Positions 45,036 through 55,440 of a DNA stretch of 64,000 nt are shown here, in pieces (the stretch's first letter is position 1; every line of letters starts with the position of its first letter). The notes under the pieces were generated by a model that saw nothing but the letters and a program-made list of their open reading frames with translations, ran no database searches and was not told the DNA's origin. A program made the position numbers and the translations under genes. Origin of the DNA: Nymphalis io (lineage: Eukaryota > Arthropoda > Insecta > Lepidoptera > Nymphalidae). The stretch spans positions 14,421,501-14,485,500 of the forward strand of contig NC_065894.1 in the NCBI RefSeq assembly GCF_905147045.1, written 5' to 3'.

Positions 45036-46512
45036 TATTAACCAGCCAACTAGAGCAATGAACCAGTCACAACTATTTGTAGCATAATATTTAATAAGCG
45101 ATAAGAAAATTATACACTAACACGCAATGGCTTACTACTTACCTACTTAGAATCCAATAATTCTCATATCGTTCGACTTACTTCCGCTGCTATATAGAAA
45201 ATAAGGTGTAACGTTTATCTTAGTCATAATTATATTTTGTAAAACTTATGTCATGAGATACTAAGGCAATGAGAACCTTACGAGATAATCATTATTTGAA
45301 TGTTATAACTTTGAATCTAGAGTAGAGTTGTTGGTATATCAATACCGCATATTTACATTTCTAAGAACTATAATTATGATAATTAAGAAACAAATAACGA
45401 ATTCTATTTACTTTAATATTCTGTTAGTTTACTTTTCTTAGTTTTTTTATTGTTAATAAAAAACAGCTGGGCCGAGTTTGTTAAAAACTTTTTCAGTTTT
45501 TAATTATGTAATTACGCGTCGAACGAGCCCAGTCCCATGTCAATATATTTTTTGGTTCACGAGATAATCGAGGTGAAAGATAATTTCGAACGTAAATACA
45601 TCATATACAGACAGACATCTCTAAAAAAAAAGTCGGATTTAGATTCTGGTGATCGTGAAACATGGAGATATGCAAAAGTTGGGGATTCAGAAAATCTGCT
45701 CTATGGCAACAACTTCCTCTGGGAAGTAAAATATGTATACTTTATCCAAGATGATCCTTATAATAACTTTTGAATCGTTTTTATTTTTTAATATTATAAT
45801 AACATACGTGTATAATATGTTAATAAAATACAATTACATTTATCATTATAATTATATATATATACTGCCTAAAACGAACAAAAACTATTTTATTTTTTTA
45901 CTTAATGTTCAATTTGTGTATTAAAAAGCATTTCATGTTTAAACAACTTCCCGTTATGTTTTTATTATAAGAATGTGTAAACTAGAAAGGACTTTAAGTA
46001 TAGGCACTCGTTGTAACCAAACCACAATATAAGGTGATATGTTTTCTATTTTATTCTACATACTTATTCTACCATACCTTTTAAATTTTGACGACATTTC
46101 ACCATATTGTGACGTCTTATAAACTAGGGGAAGCAAGACAAATACTTTATCTTAGTTTGTTTTGTATGCAAAAGAATTTTAACAAGCGTACGTTTCTAAT
46201 GCCATAATATAATGGTCGAGATTAAGGACGTTCTGATTGTTATTTCAATCATTTGAAAAACAATGAATAATTTGTATAAACATATGAGTATCACTCATCA
46301 AACGGACCGTCGCAGCAAATATTAAGCGCAGCACACGAGAGTCAGCTGCGCGTTTTAGAAATTAAGAGAACTTATTATTTTTCTTTAAGATAATCCCGAA
46401 GAGCCCTGTTTATTAGACTGTCATCATTTTATGACTTTGAAGGGTTTGTTGTATTTCTCAATAACTTTTTTATGAGATTTGCGTAAAATTTCGTTTTCTC
46501 TATCGAAATCCG

Positions 46513-46790
46513 TTCAGTGTGCCTAGAATTCTGATTACTGCAACTAGACGGCTATGGTATGAGTCAACAACTCGCACTAGGCACACTGAAGTGGAAACCT
46601 TCATAAAGGTAACCGACTCTTTTGAGGTGGAAACCAGGATATGTGGCATTCTTACCCAAGAGAACCACTGCGAGCTGTCCTCGACTCGGATCGAAGAAGC
46701 TGCGGGATCTTGTCGATATAACGCATCGGCAGCCACTCCCGTGATATGCTCCGCTTGTGGCTCGGTTAAGCTCTCCTAAGGGTGCGAGAT
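46513..46790. other. Unassigned coding-like patch with 14-base inverted repeat
   Basis: Both strands are open here (+ 46519-46779, - 46500-46736) and the base composition is coding-like. The reverse frame contains V-A-A-D-A-L-Y-R, which faintly recalls the A-D-A-L-S-R segment after RNase H in Ty3-type elements; I give that little weight. TTCAGTGTGCCTAG (46513-46526) and its exact reverse complement (46577-46590) form an inverted repeat. It could be a mobile-element remnant. Confidence 0.3.
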
Positions 46791-48014
46791 TACCTAGAGA
46801 ACTCCACCAAAAAAAATTACCGTTAGCACTTTACTATTTGGACAAGTACTTTCGGATATGTTACGCGAAACATAAATAGTACATATAATATTTTAGCTCC
46901 GCACCAAATAAAAACTTTTTAGTACTTGATATTAAAAACTTTTAATAAAAAACTCGATTTTTCAGTATTTAGTACATTTTCAATATCAAGTTTGTGTTAC
47001 GTTTAGAAGTTGCAACATTTTCGATGTATTCGTAATCACGACCTCACTTGAGGCCGATGGCGATATTGAGTTATTAGTTTATTAATAACAAACGTTAAGG
47101 ATTAAGATTACCTTAATTACTTCTTTTTTTTTTTAAATTAACTCGTTCAGTTCATATCAATAATACAAAAAGATTATTTGTTGACCAGTGTCAAGTATTT
47201 TTTGGATTCTTTGAAATCTCATTACGAAATTGATACACAAAATATAATATATTTTATTTCGTGACGGCTGCACAGATTATCATCTGCTTAAGGCGAAGTC
47301 CATAATCTTACGGAACGGATCCACTTACATGTTGCGCATTCTTGGTATAAAAATATATTTAAAATGTCTTAATGTTAAGGTTGCAATATGTTTTAAATTA
47401 AATATTCGATTTTTATTTTTATTTGCACGTTTGTTTTATTTTCCACGCCACCATGAGGCAAAATTATATATTAATAATAATATATAGTAAGTATAAATAC
47501 TTATTTCTTAAAAAATTGTATATTCTGAAATAATATTACAGTCTTTTATAATATTATAAGTAAAATTACGTGTACAACACAACATACGCCTCATTCTCCG
47601 CTTCACAAACTAAAGTTTTCTTACCGAATGAACTATTTATAGTGCATTCAATTTAAACATTCGTAATGGCGATCCAATTTGAACCTGCTGCATGTTTTGT
47701 CGGTACCTGCTTCGCGTACTAACGCTCTCTTTGTAGTTCTCTCCACGTGCTCCGAGGCGGCACTCATTGCATTAGACGTTACGGCAACACGCTATGTCAC
47801 ACGTAAAGTTCCTCATTTACTACTAATATTTAGTAATCTTGACGAGGACGAGTTTATAGAAATTGCCAATGCTTAGAGGTTAGCTTAATTTATAGAAATT
47901 GTCAATAACGTATTTATCCTGAAAGTAATTAAAAGTAAAATGTGTCTTCATATGCCGCCGCTGTGTCGCTGCGAACATGACTGGGTCGTGTTACTGATAA
48001 AAACTAAACATTAC

Positions 48015-48100
48015 CTTATGAAGGAACAATGTCCCACTGCTGGGCAAAAATTTCAACCGATAATAAGAAGGATTAGAGCTTATTCCACCACTGTGCTCAC
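48015..48100 (-). repeat. Family A SINE 3' scrap, reverse
   Basis: ATGTCCCACTGCTGGGCAAA and GATTAGAGCTTATTCCACCA match the reverse of the SINE 3' part. Confidence 0.6.
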
Positions 48101-50663
48101 CACGTTTTTTTTCACATATGTCAATGGTTTAATTTAAGAGTATAGAATAATATATAGAGTTTAGAATAATAAGATTCTATTCAAACATGTTTTTCTATTC
48201 CCGTAGTATAGAACCTTACAAAACCTGAACTATTCAAGTTGATAACATTAGGACAATAAAAATATTTTATTGTTATGATTATGACACACATTGTCCGTCT
48301 CGGCGCGAGAAATAAGGCTAAGTACATAAAGATCGCATTTCGCAGATTGTGACTGTATTGAGAAATTGCGTCAAAGTAGGGCTATTCCGTAAGATATTAA
48401 TAGTTTGTCCTCAGTACATACCGTTTGATGCGTTATTATATACTACAAAATATTTATTATTCTAAACCTCTTCATATGATAATCAATAATTGGCAACAAT
48501 CGACTTTAACAGTGGGCACTCAGTCAGTCCTACTAATATAATAACTCCTTATGTATAATTTGTTTTAACAAACCGTATGTCGTAATTTGTAATTGATAAA
48601 CCTATTTTGAAAGTGCGTTAACGAATGATATCCGATGTCGTGTTAGCCAACTATAGGCGGCGGCTTCTCTTACATTTCAATAACTGGATCATTAAAACAC
48701 GGCGTTTATTGACAATTATGATCGCGGTAATTGTAAACCCCATCAAACTACGTCAGTTGCGACACATGGCGTCCGATCGGAACGAGACGCAAATAACATA
48801 TTAAATTGATGTTGCGTGTGTTATTTTTCTATTTAAAATAAATCAAACTTGATTTTTATTCCAAATTACCCAATAATCGTATAAATATCACGCGTCGACT
48901 CGTACATCGTACGAAGCTTCCGCTATTAGAAAATAGATGAAGAAAAATTATACTTAACCTTAGCTTATTGAATGAGCGAGCTAATAACGAAACATTAGCC
49001 ACATACATTTTATGAACAGTAGGATGCGGTACGAGATAAATAATTAAAAACATTTTGAGAATTTCGACAGATAATTATTGTACTTCTGTGGTAAAGAGCA
49101 AGGATGTGAAAAAGACGAGTGAATCTGTGATCGCTTAGTTGATTGAATAAATAACAAAATTAGGGCTATCACTCCGTTTCAGTTATTTCAGCGGTTTTTG
49201 TTAAAAACAATTAAAAAGCCCTATAAAGTGAACGGTTACAATTATTCGCATTCCACTTTTACTTACCTAATATAAAATTGCACGAGGTGTGAAACAGAGA
49301 CACTGATTTAGAACAGCTTCAGACGCTCGGAAGGCTGCAATTATATATATAAAGCATCAAAGATGTTAAATTGATTATAATATTTTAGATGTATGTACAA
49401 TGTTTGTTAAAAATATTTGTAATGCTTAAGAAAAAAGTAACATTAACAAACGATACGCTTTAAATTATGAAATAGCATTCTAATAAATCATGAGTAAAAC
49501 CGAAACCGTAATTATTTAAGTTAAGTTTAAAACGAAACATAATGATAGACGATCGCATTGTGCCAATTGAATGTACATAATGCACGCGCTCGTCACACTG
49601 ACCGCGGCGACGCGTCGCGCGCCGAAAGTGAAAATATAATGTTTACATACGATTTACTTTTTTCAGTCGTTTCGTGCATAACTTATATAAAAATATAAAT
49701 AAAATTATAATAAAATTTATTACCTGCGACAGCGACTTCAGTTGCGTTGCTTTATTTATAAATTTATGGTTTATCAATTGATAATGACTAATATCTTATC
49801 TATTACATATTCTAAGACCTCAACATTCATCATTTTATGTGTATTGATGACTCGGCTCGATTCACAATGACTTGTATTGATTTTATGAATTAGGGGTACA
49901 GCAGCGTCTATTATAACACTGCAAAAAAATTGGCAGAATTATAAGGCTGGTAGCTTGCCTGACCACAACCCTCCTTGGGAATACTTTTGTTGGTGGTTAA
50001 TTTGTGGCCAAGAACGAATTGCTGAGGCGCCAAAACCTTTCGTATTTATGCGCTTAATACCAAAACCACTCGTTGCTGTGATGTGTTGACTCTATTCTAC
50101 TCTGCCTGAAGTCAGGCGGCGCTTCAGATGTAGTTACTATCGTTACATAAACCCCGTTCGTTAATAGCAAACTTCGAATAAAGCTATTCTTACTATAAAC
50201 TAATGTCAAAACGGTATTTTATTGAAACTAACCAAAAGCAAATATAACATCTGGCTTTTTGCATTGTATCGTTATTGGAAACCGTGATTCTTAATACTCT
50301 TAGACTACGTGAGTACAATCTCAAGAACATGTTTTTTTTTAATCAAAATGTACATCATATTTTATGTTTAACCATCATGTAATATAAAATTGTTTATATC
50401 AAAACTTTAACTTTAATTTATTAAAACTCATATATCCACATAGATTGCTATGTTGTAACTATTTCGATTTCGATCTTCATATTTTAATATATGAATGTAT
50501 TAATAGTATGTAATAATAATTTATGTATTTTTAATAAATACCTCAATAGCCATCGTTGTCGCATCTAGTAAACCCTTGTAATTAATGGTAATAGGAGCAG
50601 TTTGCGCAAGCACCCGGCGTCGCTCGACCTCGCTGCCTCCCTCGTGCTCGCCTTATTCTCGTA

Positions 50664-50698
50664 TATATAAACGTTGACACGAGAACCACCACATCAGT
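50664..50698 (+). promoter_or_regulatory. Core promoter of gene 9
   Basis: TATATAAACG at 50664 and a perfect arthropod initiator TCAGT at 50694, 30 bases later. The CGAGGAC element of the other genes is not present in the 100 bases before the TATA box. Confidence 0.78.
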
Positions 50699-50742
50699 CA
50701 ACTGTTTCCTCTCAAATTCATCACAAACGAATTACTATCACA

Positions 50743-52170
50743 ATGAAAACCTTCGTGAGTATTACAACCCCTTGTAATAATTATCTACTTAAAATGCAAC
50801 TGTAACTGTCTTCCAAATATCTGAGTTTTTATATAGTTACAAATAATATTTTTATTTAAATAGATCACGTAAATCATGTAGTTTTTTATTGGCTTAACCA
50901 TTATTAAGTGTCACAATCTTAAATTTTAATATAGTGTATTAAGTACTATTTTTTAATCGTTGACCGGTGTCCTAACTCTAAAGCTAGGGAAAGGTAAAAC
51001 TATTTTTTTTTAATAAATAATAGCGTCTTTTATTTTTGTTAATTTAAAAATGAAATTAAGTAAAATCAGTTAACTTCAAAATAAATTATGCGAAGAATTT
51101 AATAGAGCAAGTAACGGCTTCCTGAACAGTCAAGTAAGATGTAGTTTAGTGGTTACCGTTGTATGTCATTATCCATTTCAATATTAATCAATATTTCAAC
51201 ACATTAGAAGTTACCATAAAAACTAAGCAGATTAAATTCTTATATTTTTATAGATTTATCTAAGTTCAATACAACTTAAATTATCGTCGCCATATTTAGA
51301 ACACACATGTAACTGATATTCCACAATATTTTCTTATAAATTCAAGGTATATCCGTATTTCAGTGATAATATTAATAAAGTTTTAACACAAAGTTTTTTC
51401 GATTAAAATTAATGAGTGTTCTAAGTAATAATATTTTATAATTAGAATTTATGAACTCTAGGCTTGCGTTGTACTCCTCGTGGCTGCAGCTGTTGCCGCG
51501 CCCGAAGGCAAACGCGACAAACGCGGTTTCCTGCACGGCGGCTTCGGTGGCGGCTACGAGCTCGGGCACGGCTCGCTCGGCTATGACTCCTTCGGCCACA
51601 GCTCGCTGGACCTCGGTCACCACCACGACCATATCGAGACGCTGTACGCCGCGCCCGCCGCCAGGATTGTCTCTGTCAACAAACTTGTCGAAGTTCCCAA
51701 GGTAAAAAAATAACACTAAATATTGTTGTATTTAGTGTTGCTGCTATGTTATCCATCAATTTTTTATACCAGTATTTTTTATAGAATAAGTAGGGCGAGC
51801 ATATGGGCCACCTGATAGTAGGTGGTTACCAACGTCCATAGACATTGCCATTGTAAGGAATGTTAACCATCAGTTACATCGCCAATGCACCACCAACTTT
51901 GGGAACTAAGATTATATGTCTCTTGTGCCTTTTTTCATTCATGATACAAATAATTAAAAGTGATAACGATTTTAGTTGTTATAATTACAAAAACTTTCTT
52001 CAATATAATAATAATTTGCATACATTTTTATTTTTTATATTTTACAGGTTGTAGAATTTAAAAAGATAGTATCTGTGCCGAAAGTAGTATCGGTACCGCA
52101 CATCGTGAAAGTTTCCAAAATCGTGGAGGAGCCACACTTCGGGCACGGGATCTCCTCCGGTTGGTGGTGA
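50743..52170 (+). CDS. Gene 9: short His/Gly-rich cuticle-type protein with V-V hexads, three exons
   Basis: Exons 50743-50754 (MKTF), 51462-51701 and 52048-52170; introns of 707 and 346 bases, both phase 0; 124 residues. Signal peptide, then E-G-K-R-D-K-R-G-F-L-H-G. Residues of about 30-62 are rich in Gly, His, Ser and Leu, and A-A-P-A-A occurs just once. Seven hexads fill residues 73-114, from I-V-S-V-N-K to I-V-E-E-P-H. The second intron falls exactly between hexads 2 and 3; no other gene in the array has an intron there. The end is I-S-S-G-W-W. AATAAA is at 52249-52254. It is the most divergent member but keeps the dibasic site, hexads and Trp end, which suggests that these are the core of the family. 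Confidence 0.87.
51775..51930 (-). repeat. Family C repeat inside intron 2 of gene 9, reverse
   Basis: TTTTATAGAATAAGTAGGGC, CACCTGATAGTAGGTGGTTA and CCACCAACTTTGGGAACTAA match the reverse of family C. It takes up nearly half of the 346-base intron, without disturbing the splice sites. Confidence 0.75.
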
Positions 52171-52644
52171 ACAGACCTCAGTATTAAATAGACTAATTCA
52201 TACGCTCACGTATTCAACAATAATATTCAAAGCCTATGCAATATGCAAAATAAATAGCAAACAGGAACAACACTTACATCGCCGACTCATCGTATCAGCA
52301 GCCGGAAAACGTCCACAGCTGGACGTGGACGACAGGACGCCAACACATCAAAACACTAATATTATATATTGAGGCTTTCCACAACCAAAATTAGTTTTAA
52401 GAATAAATACTATTTTATTAAGTATATTCTTTTTTTATTTAAATAACTCCCAAAATATTTCAAAGAAAGATCAGAAAGTCCACAATTGGTACTAAAATCT
52501 AGTTTTATCCTCAAACGTACTCTAAATTATTTTATAATCTTGTATTCAGTTCAAGCTCCTCACGCAATGTTTTACGATAACGCGTTACGCAAATGTACTG
52601 ACGTAGACCTTAGTGTCTCCAGCCAAACCGTTCCGTTAATTCAG

Positions 52645-52710
52645 ATAGGTGGTCATTCGCCCATAGACACTGACACTACAAGAAATGTAACTCGCTTACC
52701 GCATAATATA
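52645..52710 (-). repeat. Family C scrap, reverse
   Basis: GGTGGTCATTCGCCCATAGA and CACTACAAGAAATGTAACTC resemble the reverse of the family C middle part. Confidence 0.45.
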
Positions 52711-53781
52711 CTCATATTTTATATAGACAAATCATAACAACCATATCTGTCTCTAATAAAATAGCAATTTAAGTATAACTATGTATGAATGAGTCTAAGT
52801 ATTTTCAAAATAAATAGCAGTAATTTAATTGTTTTATGCAGATAAAAAATCCCTTTTACATTTTACAATTCGAGAAATTTTAATAATATTATGAGATATT
52901 TAACAGAACGAAAGTTAATGAAACAAAAATTAAAAAAACAAGTCAATAAAACCTCTTAATAGTTTATAAGCAAATCTGTAAACTATTCATGGCGACCATT
53001 CCAAATAGTTCAAACACCTTTGCTGTAGTTGGTAAGAAGTTTGGTATCAGATGAAGCTATAGCATCAGGTCAGGGTTGCATTGAATTCAAAGAACGCTAT
53101 ATTTTGAATCGATCAGACTAGTAGAAATTGCTCACTTCCTGTCAACAACTAGAAAAGAGCTGATAATCTTCAACAAGCTGAACATATTTTTTTAATCAGA
53201 GCTAAGAACGATCTTGATCAAACCACCGTTGAAATAAAAAAAAAACAAAATCAAAATCTGTGTGTGTTTAGGTGCTACGATACCACAGACAGACACAGAT
53301 ATACGCATTAAACTTATAACACCCCTCTTTATCTATCGGGGCTTAAAAAACATATTACAAGATGTTCGGTGTCAGATGAGGTACGACATAGGAGACAAGA
53401 GGTACGTAGGGGTGAATAGATCGGTTGCCTAATTTTTATACCCGATAGATTACAAATATCGCGGGATACGAGACAAAAAGATAGTTATTCAACAGGTGGT
53501 CGGCATCACGTAAGGTAATTCTCGTTGTCAACAGGCACGTGTACTCGTGTTGTTATATCGCACGCAACGGGAAATAAAATAAAATCTCCGTCATCCGTGA
53601 CCAACTAATATTCTATCGCTATTGAAAATAATGAATTTCCTAAATTTTCTCTACGTATTTAGTTACGCGTTAGAAGACGAGAAGTCTAGTAGATGGAATA
53701 TGTAAATCGTAACCGAAGTTCACAAGTTCATATCTGGGTAAAAAGCTCTAACTTTGTCGTTATCTTTGTATATAGTATGTC

Positions 53782-54021
53782 GGCTTCGTTGGTCTTGTGG
53801 CTATAAGGCCGCAGATCCAGAGGTTTTAGGTTCAAATCCCAGGTCAGGCCGATAAAAAGTTTTTGTGTCAAAAGATTCTCAGTAGCAGCCTGGAGTCTGG
53901 AAGTTCGGCGTGTGTACACTCCCGTGCCTCGGAAGGACGTAAAGCCGTTGGCCCTGCGCAGTTGACTACTCTCTCGTGAGATTGGCCACCGCGGCCGAAA
54001 TCGGTCAGGAGGATCATCATC
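53782..54021 (+). mobile_element. Family B SINE with target-site duplication
   Basis: The tRNA-like head reads GGCTTCGTTGGTCTTGTGGC, with a B-box-like GGTTCAAATCCCAGG. The body ends with GGCCGAAATCGGTCAGGAGG and an ATC tail. The 12-base direct repeat ATATAGTATGTC flanks it (53770-53781 and 54022-54033). The copy is shorter than that at 17283 because part of the body is missing. The clean flanks point to a fairly recent insertion. Confidence 0.82.
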
Positions 54022-54099
54022 ATATAGTATGTCTGTATAATCTATTAACTGCCCCGTTGGCATAGTGACTAGCTTAGTTACATATTATTATTATTTTTA

Positions 54100-54300
54100 T
54101 TAAAATGATGATAGGTCCCCAACGCCCAGAGACATTGGCATTAAAAGACATATTACTCTTTTCTATATCGCCAATGCGCCTGCAACCCATGGGAACTAGG
54201 ATGTTACCTGTAATAACATTGGCTCAATCACCCTTTCGACATGAGCATGAGTGAATAGAGGGTGGTACTTACCATAACACGCACAAAGCCCTACCCTAAT
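54100..54300 (-). repeat. Family C repeat, reverse, diverged
   Basis: CCCCAACGCCCAGAGACATT, TATCGCCAATGCGCCTGCAA and CACGCACAAAGCCCTACCC follow family C in reverse order. Confidence 0.65.
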
Positions 54301-54602
54301 CAGATGAGATTCAGTAGTACACACAGACTGCGGCTGATCTCTCAGCAAGTAAGGGAAGAATAAGTCCAAGTTTGGGAACGCACTTTGAAGCAAAATACAT
54401 TATAGTAGTATACTAACATAAAAAAATTACTTTTTTTTTTAAATATCATTTACTTTAAATTATACGGTAAAATACTTATATACTTTTAAGACAACAACAA
54501 CACAACTAATCAACGATCCTAAGTATTCTTAGTATTTTCTACCCTGAGCATTAATTGGCGTCAGGAAGGAAACAATAAACTGAATCGGTTCGAATAAATA
54601 AT

Positions 54603-54609
54603 TATAAAA
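54603..54609 (+). promoter_or_regulatory. Possible TATA box of gene 10
   Basis: TATAAAA lies 121 bases before the start codon at 54724. No CGAGGAC element and no clear initiator 30 bases downstream were found. Confidence 0.45.
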
Positions 54610-54723
54610 AGTAGTTCGCGTGACTGCATCCGTCCCGAAACGCTCGCCACCGTGATATGGGTTAACCACGAGCCCGCAGTTGCTCAGCTGACGACGCGGC
54701 AGACGGCGGCGCTGCACACTGAC

Positions 54724-55440
54724 ATGGACTGCTTAGTGAGTACTTATTTATTTATTTATTTACAAAACTTTTATTGTTCTAATCGTTTAAGCTCTAAAAA
54801 GTAATATAAATAATTATATTTAATAAATTACTTGTAATTATAACAGCTTATTGTTTAAGATGAATCATAAGCATTTAAATTGTCATGTAAATATCATCAG
54901 TATCAATTTAAAAATAATGATTGTTTAAAGATTCTGATGATCCTCCTATCACTGTGCGCATGGGCCAGCGCATACGAACCTCTGGCCACCGTCATGCAGC
55001 GACGGAGGAACGCGTATCCTATATACGCTAACGAATTTGTGAACGAGTATGAGCCCTACGCGGTAGCTGCCTTCCCGATGCACGCACCCATGTCCATCTT
55101 CCAGGTAATTACACCCACAACCTACGCAGGCAAGTTCAAGAAACAAATCAAACATCCTCAGCCCAACAGAGATTTACATGTATATGACTCGTCCAACGTC
55201 GAGCAAGTCTACGAGCCGTACGCCTATGAACACGTATACGAAGATTCGGTGTCTCAGCCAAAATACAAGGTCAAAGGAAATCCATACGACGAGGAGGCGT
55301 CGTCAGTAGTGTACGCTCGACCGAATAAAAATGGAGGCTATATTTACCGCAAGCCGCATGCGCCGACGCCGGTACAAGTGCAGCACACACAGCGAGAACC
55401 AATCATAATAAGAATTCATAAATACAGAGTGATCCATTAA
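54724..55440 (+). CDS. Gene 10: secreted Tyr-rich protein of unknown function
   Basis: Exon 1 54724-54735 (MDCL, donor GTGAGT) and exon 2 54931-55440 (acceptor TTTAAAG); phase-0 intron of 195 bases; 173 residues. The join creates a good signal peptide (MDCLILMILLSLCAWASA), which the frame upstream of exon 2 lacks. The mature protein begins Y-E-P-L-A and has a Tyr/Glu/Pro/Val character: M-Q-R-R-R-N, twice the motif Y-E-P-Y-A, a basic stretch K-F-K-K-Q-I-K, V-V-Y-A-R-P-N-K-N-G-G-Y-I-Y-R-K-P, and a basic end R-I-H-K-Y-R-V-I-H. There is no A-A-P repeat, hexad, Cys framework or chitin-binding consensus. The four-codon first exon is like that of the cuticle genes, so it may be another cuticle or eggshell component; this is a guess. 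A possible polyadenylation signal AATAAA is at 55603. Confidence 0.78.

Larger units (their letters stand above)
42201..50660. other. Long intergenic region between genes 8 and 9
   Basis: About 8.4 kb with no gene that I can support. It holds a reverse family B SINE (42349-42643), a SINE scrap (43005-43155), a SINE nested in a family C repeat (44395-45035), an ORF-bearing patch with an inverted repeat (46513-46790) and a SINE scrap (48015-48100). ORFs at 45537-45773 and 47679-47876 match nothing I know. The GC-rich patch near 49585-49630 is unexplained. Confidence 0.6.
52255..54600. other. Intergenic region between gene 9 and gene 10
   Basis: No gene seen. It contains a family C scrap (52645-52710), a full family B SINE (53770-54033) and a reverse family C copy (54100-54300). 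A diverged SINE head may lie at 53680-53745. Confidence 0.6.

Noticed and set aside
46500..46736. Ty3-type element called from A-D-A-L-Y-R
   Set aside because: A single short resemblance without RT, RNase H or integrase motifs nearby.
55102..55130. GT...AG pair within exon 2 of gene 10 that could mark an intron
   Set aside because: It would be about 25 bases long, far below a spliceable length, and the frame is open across it.
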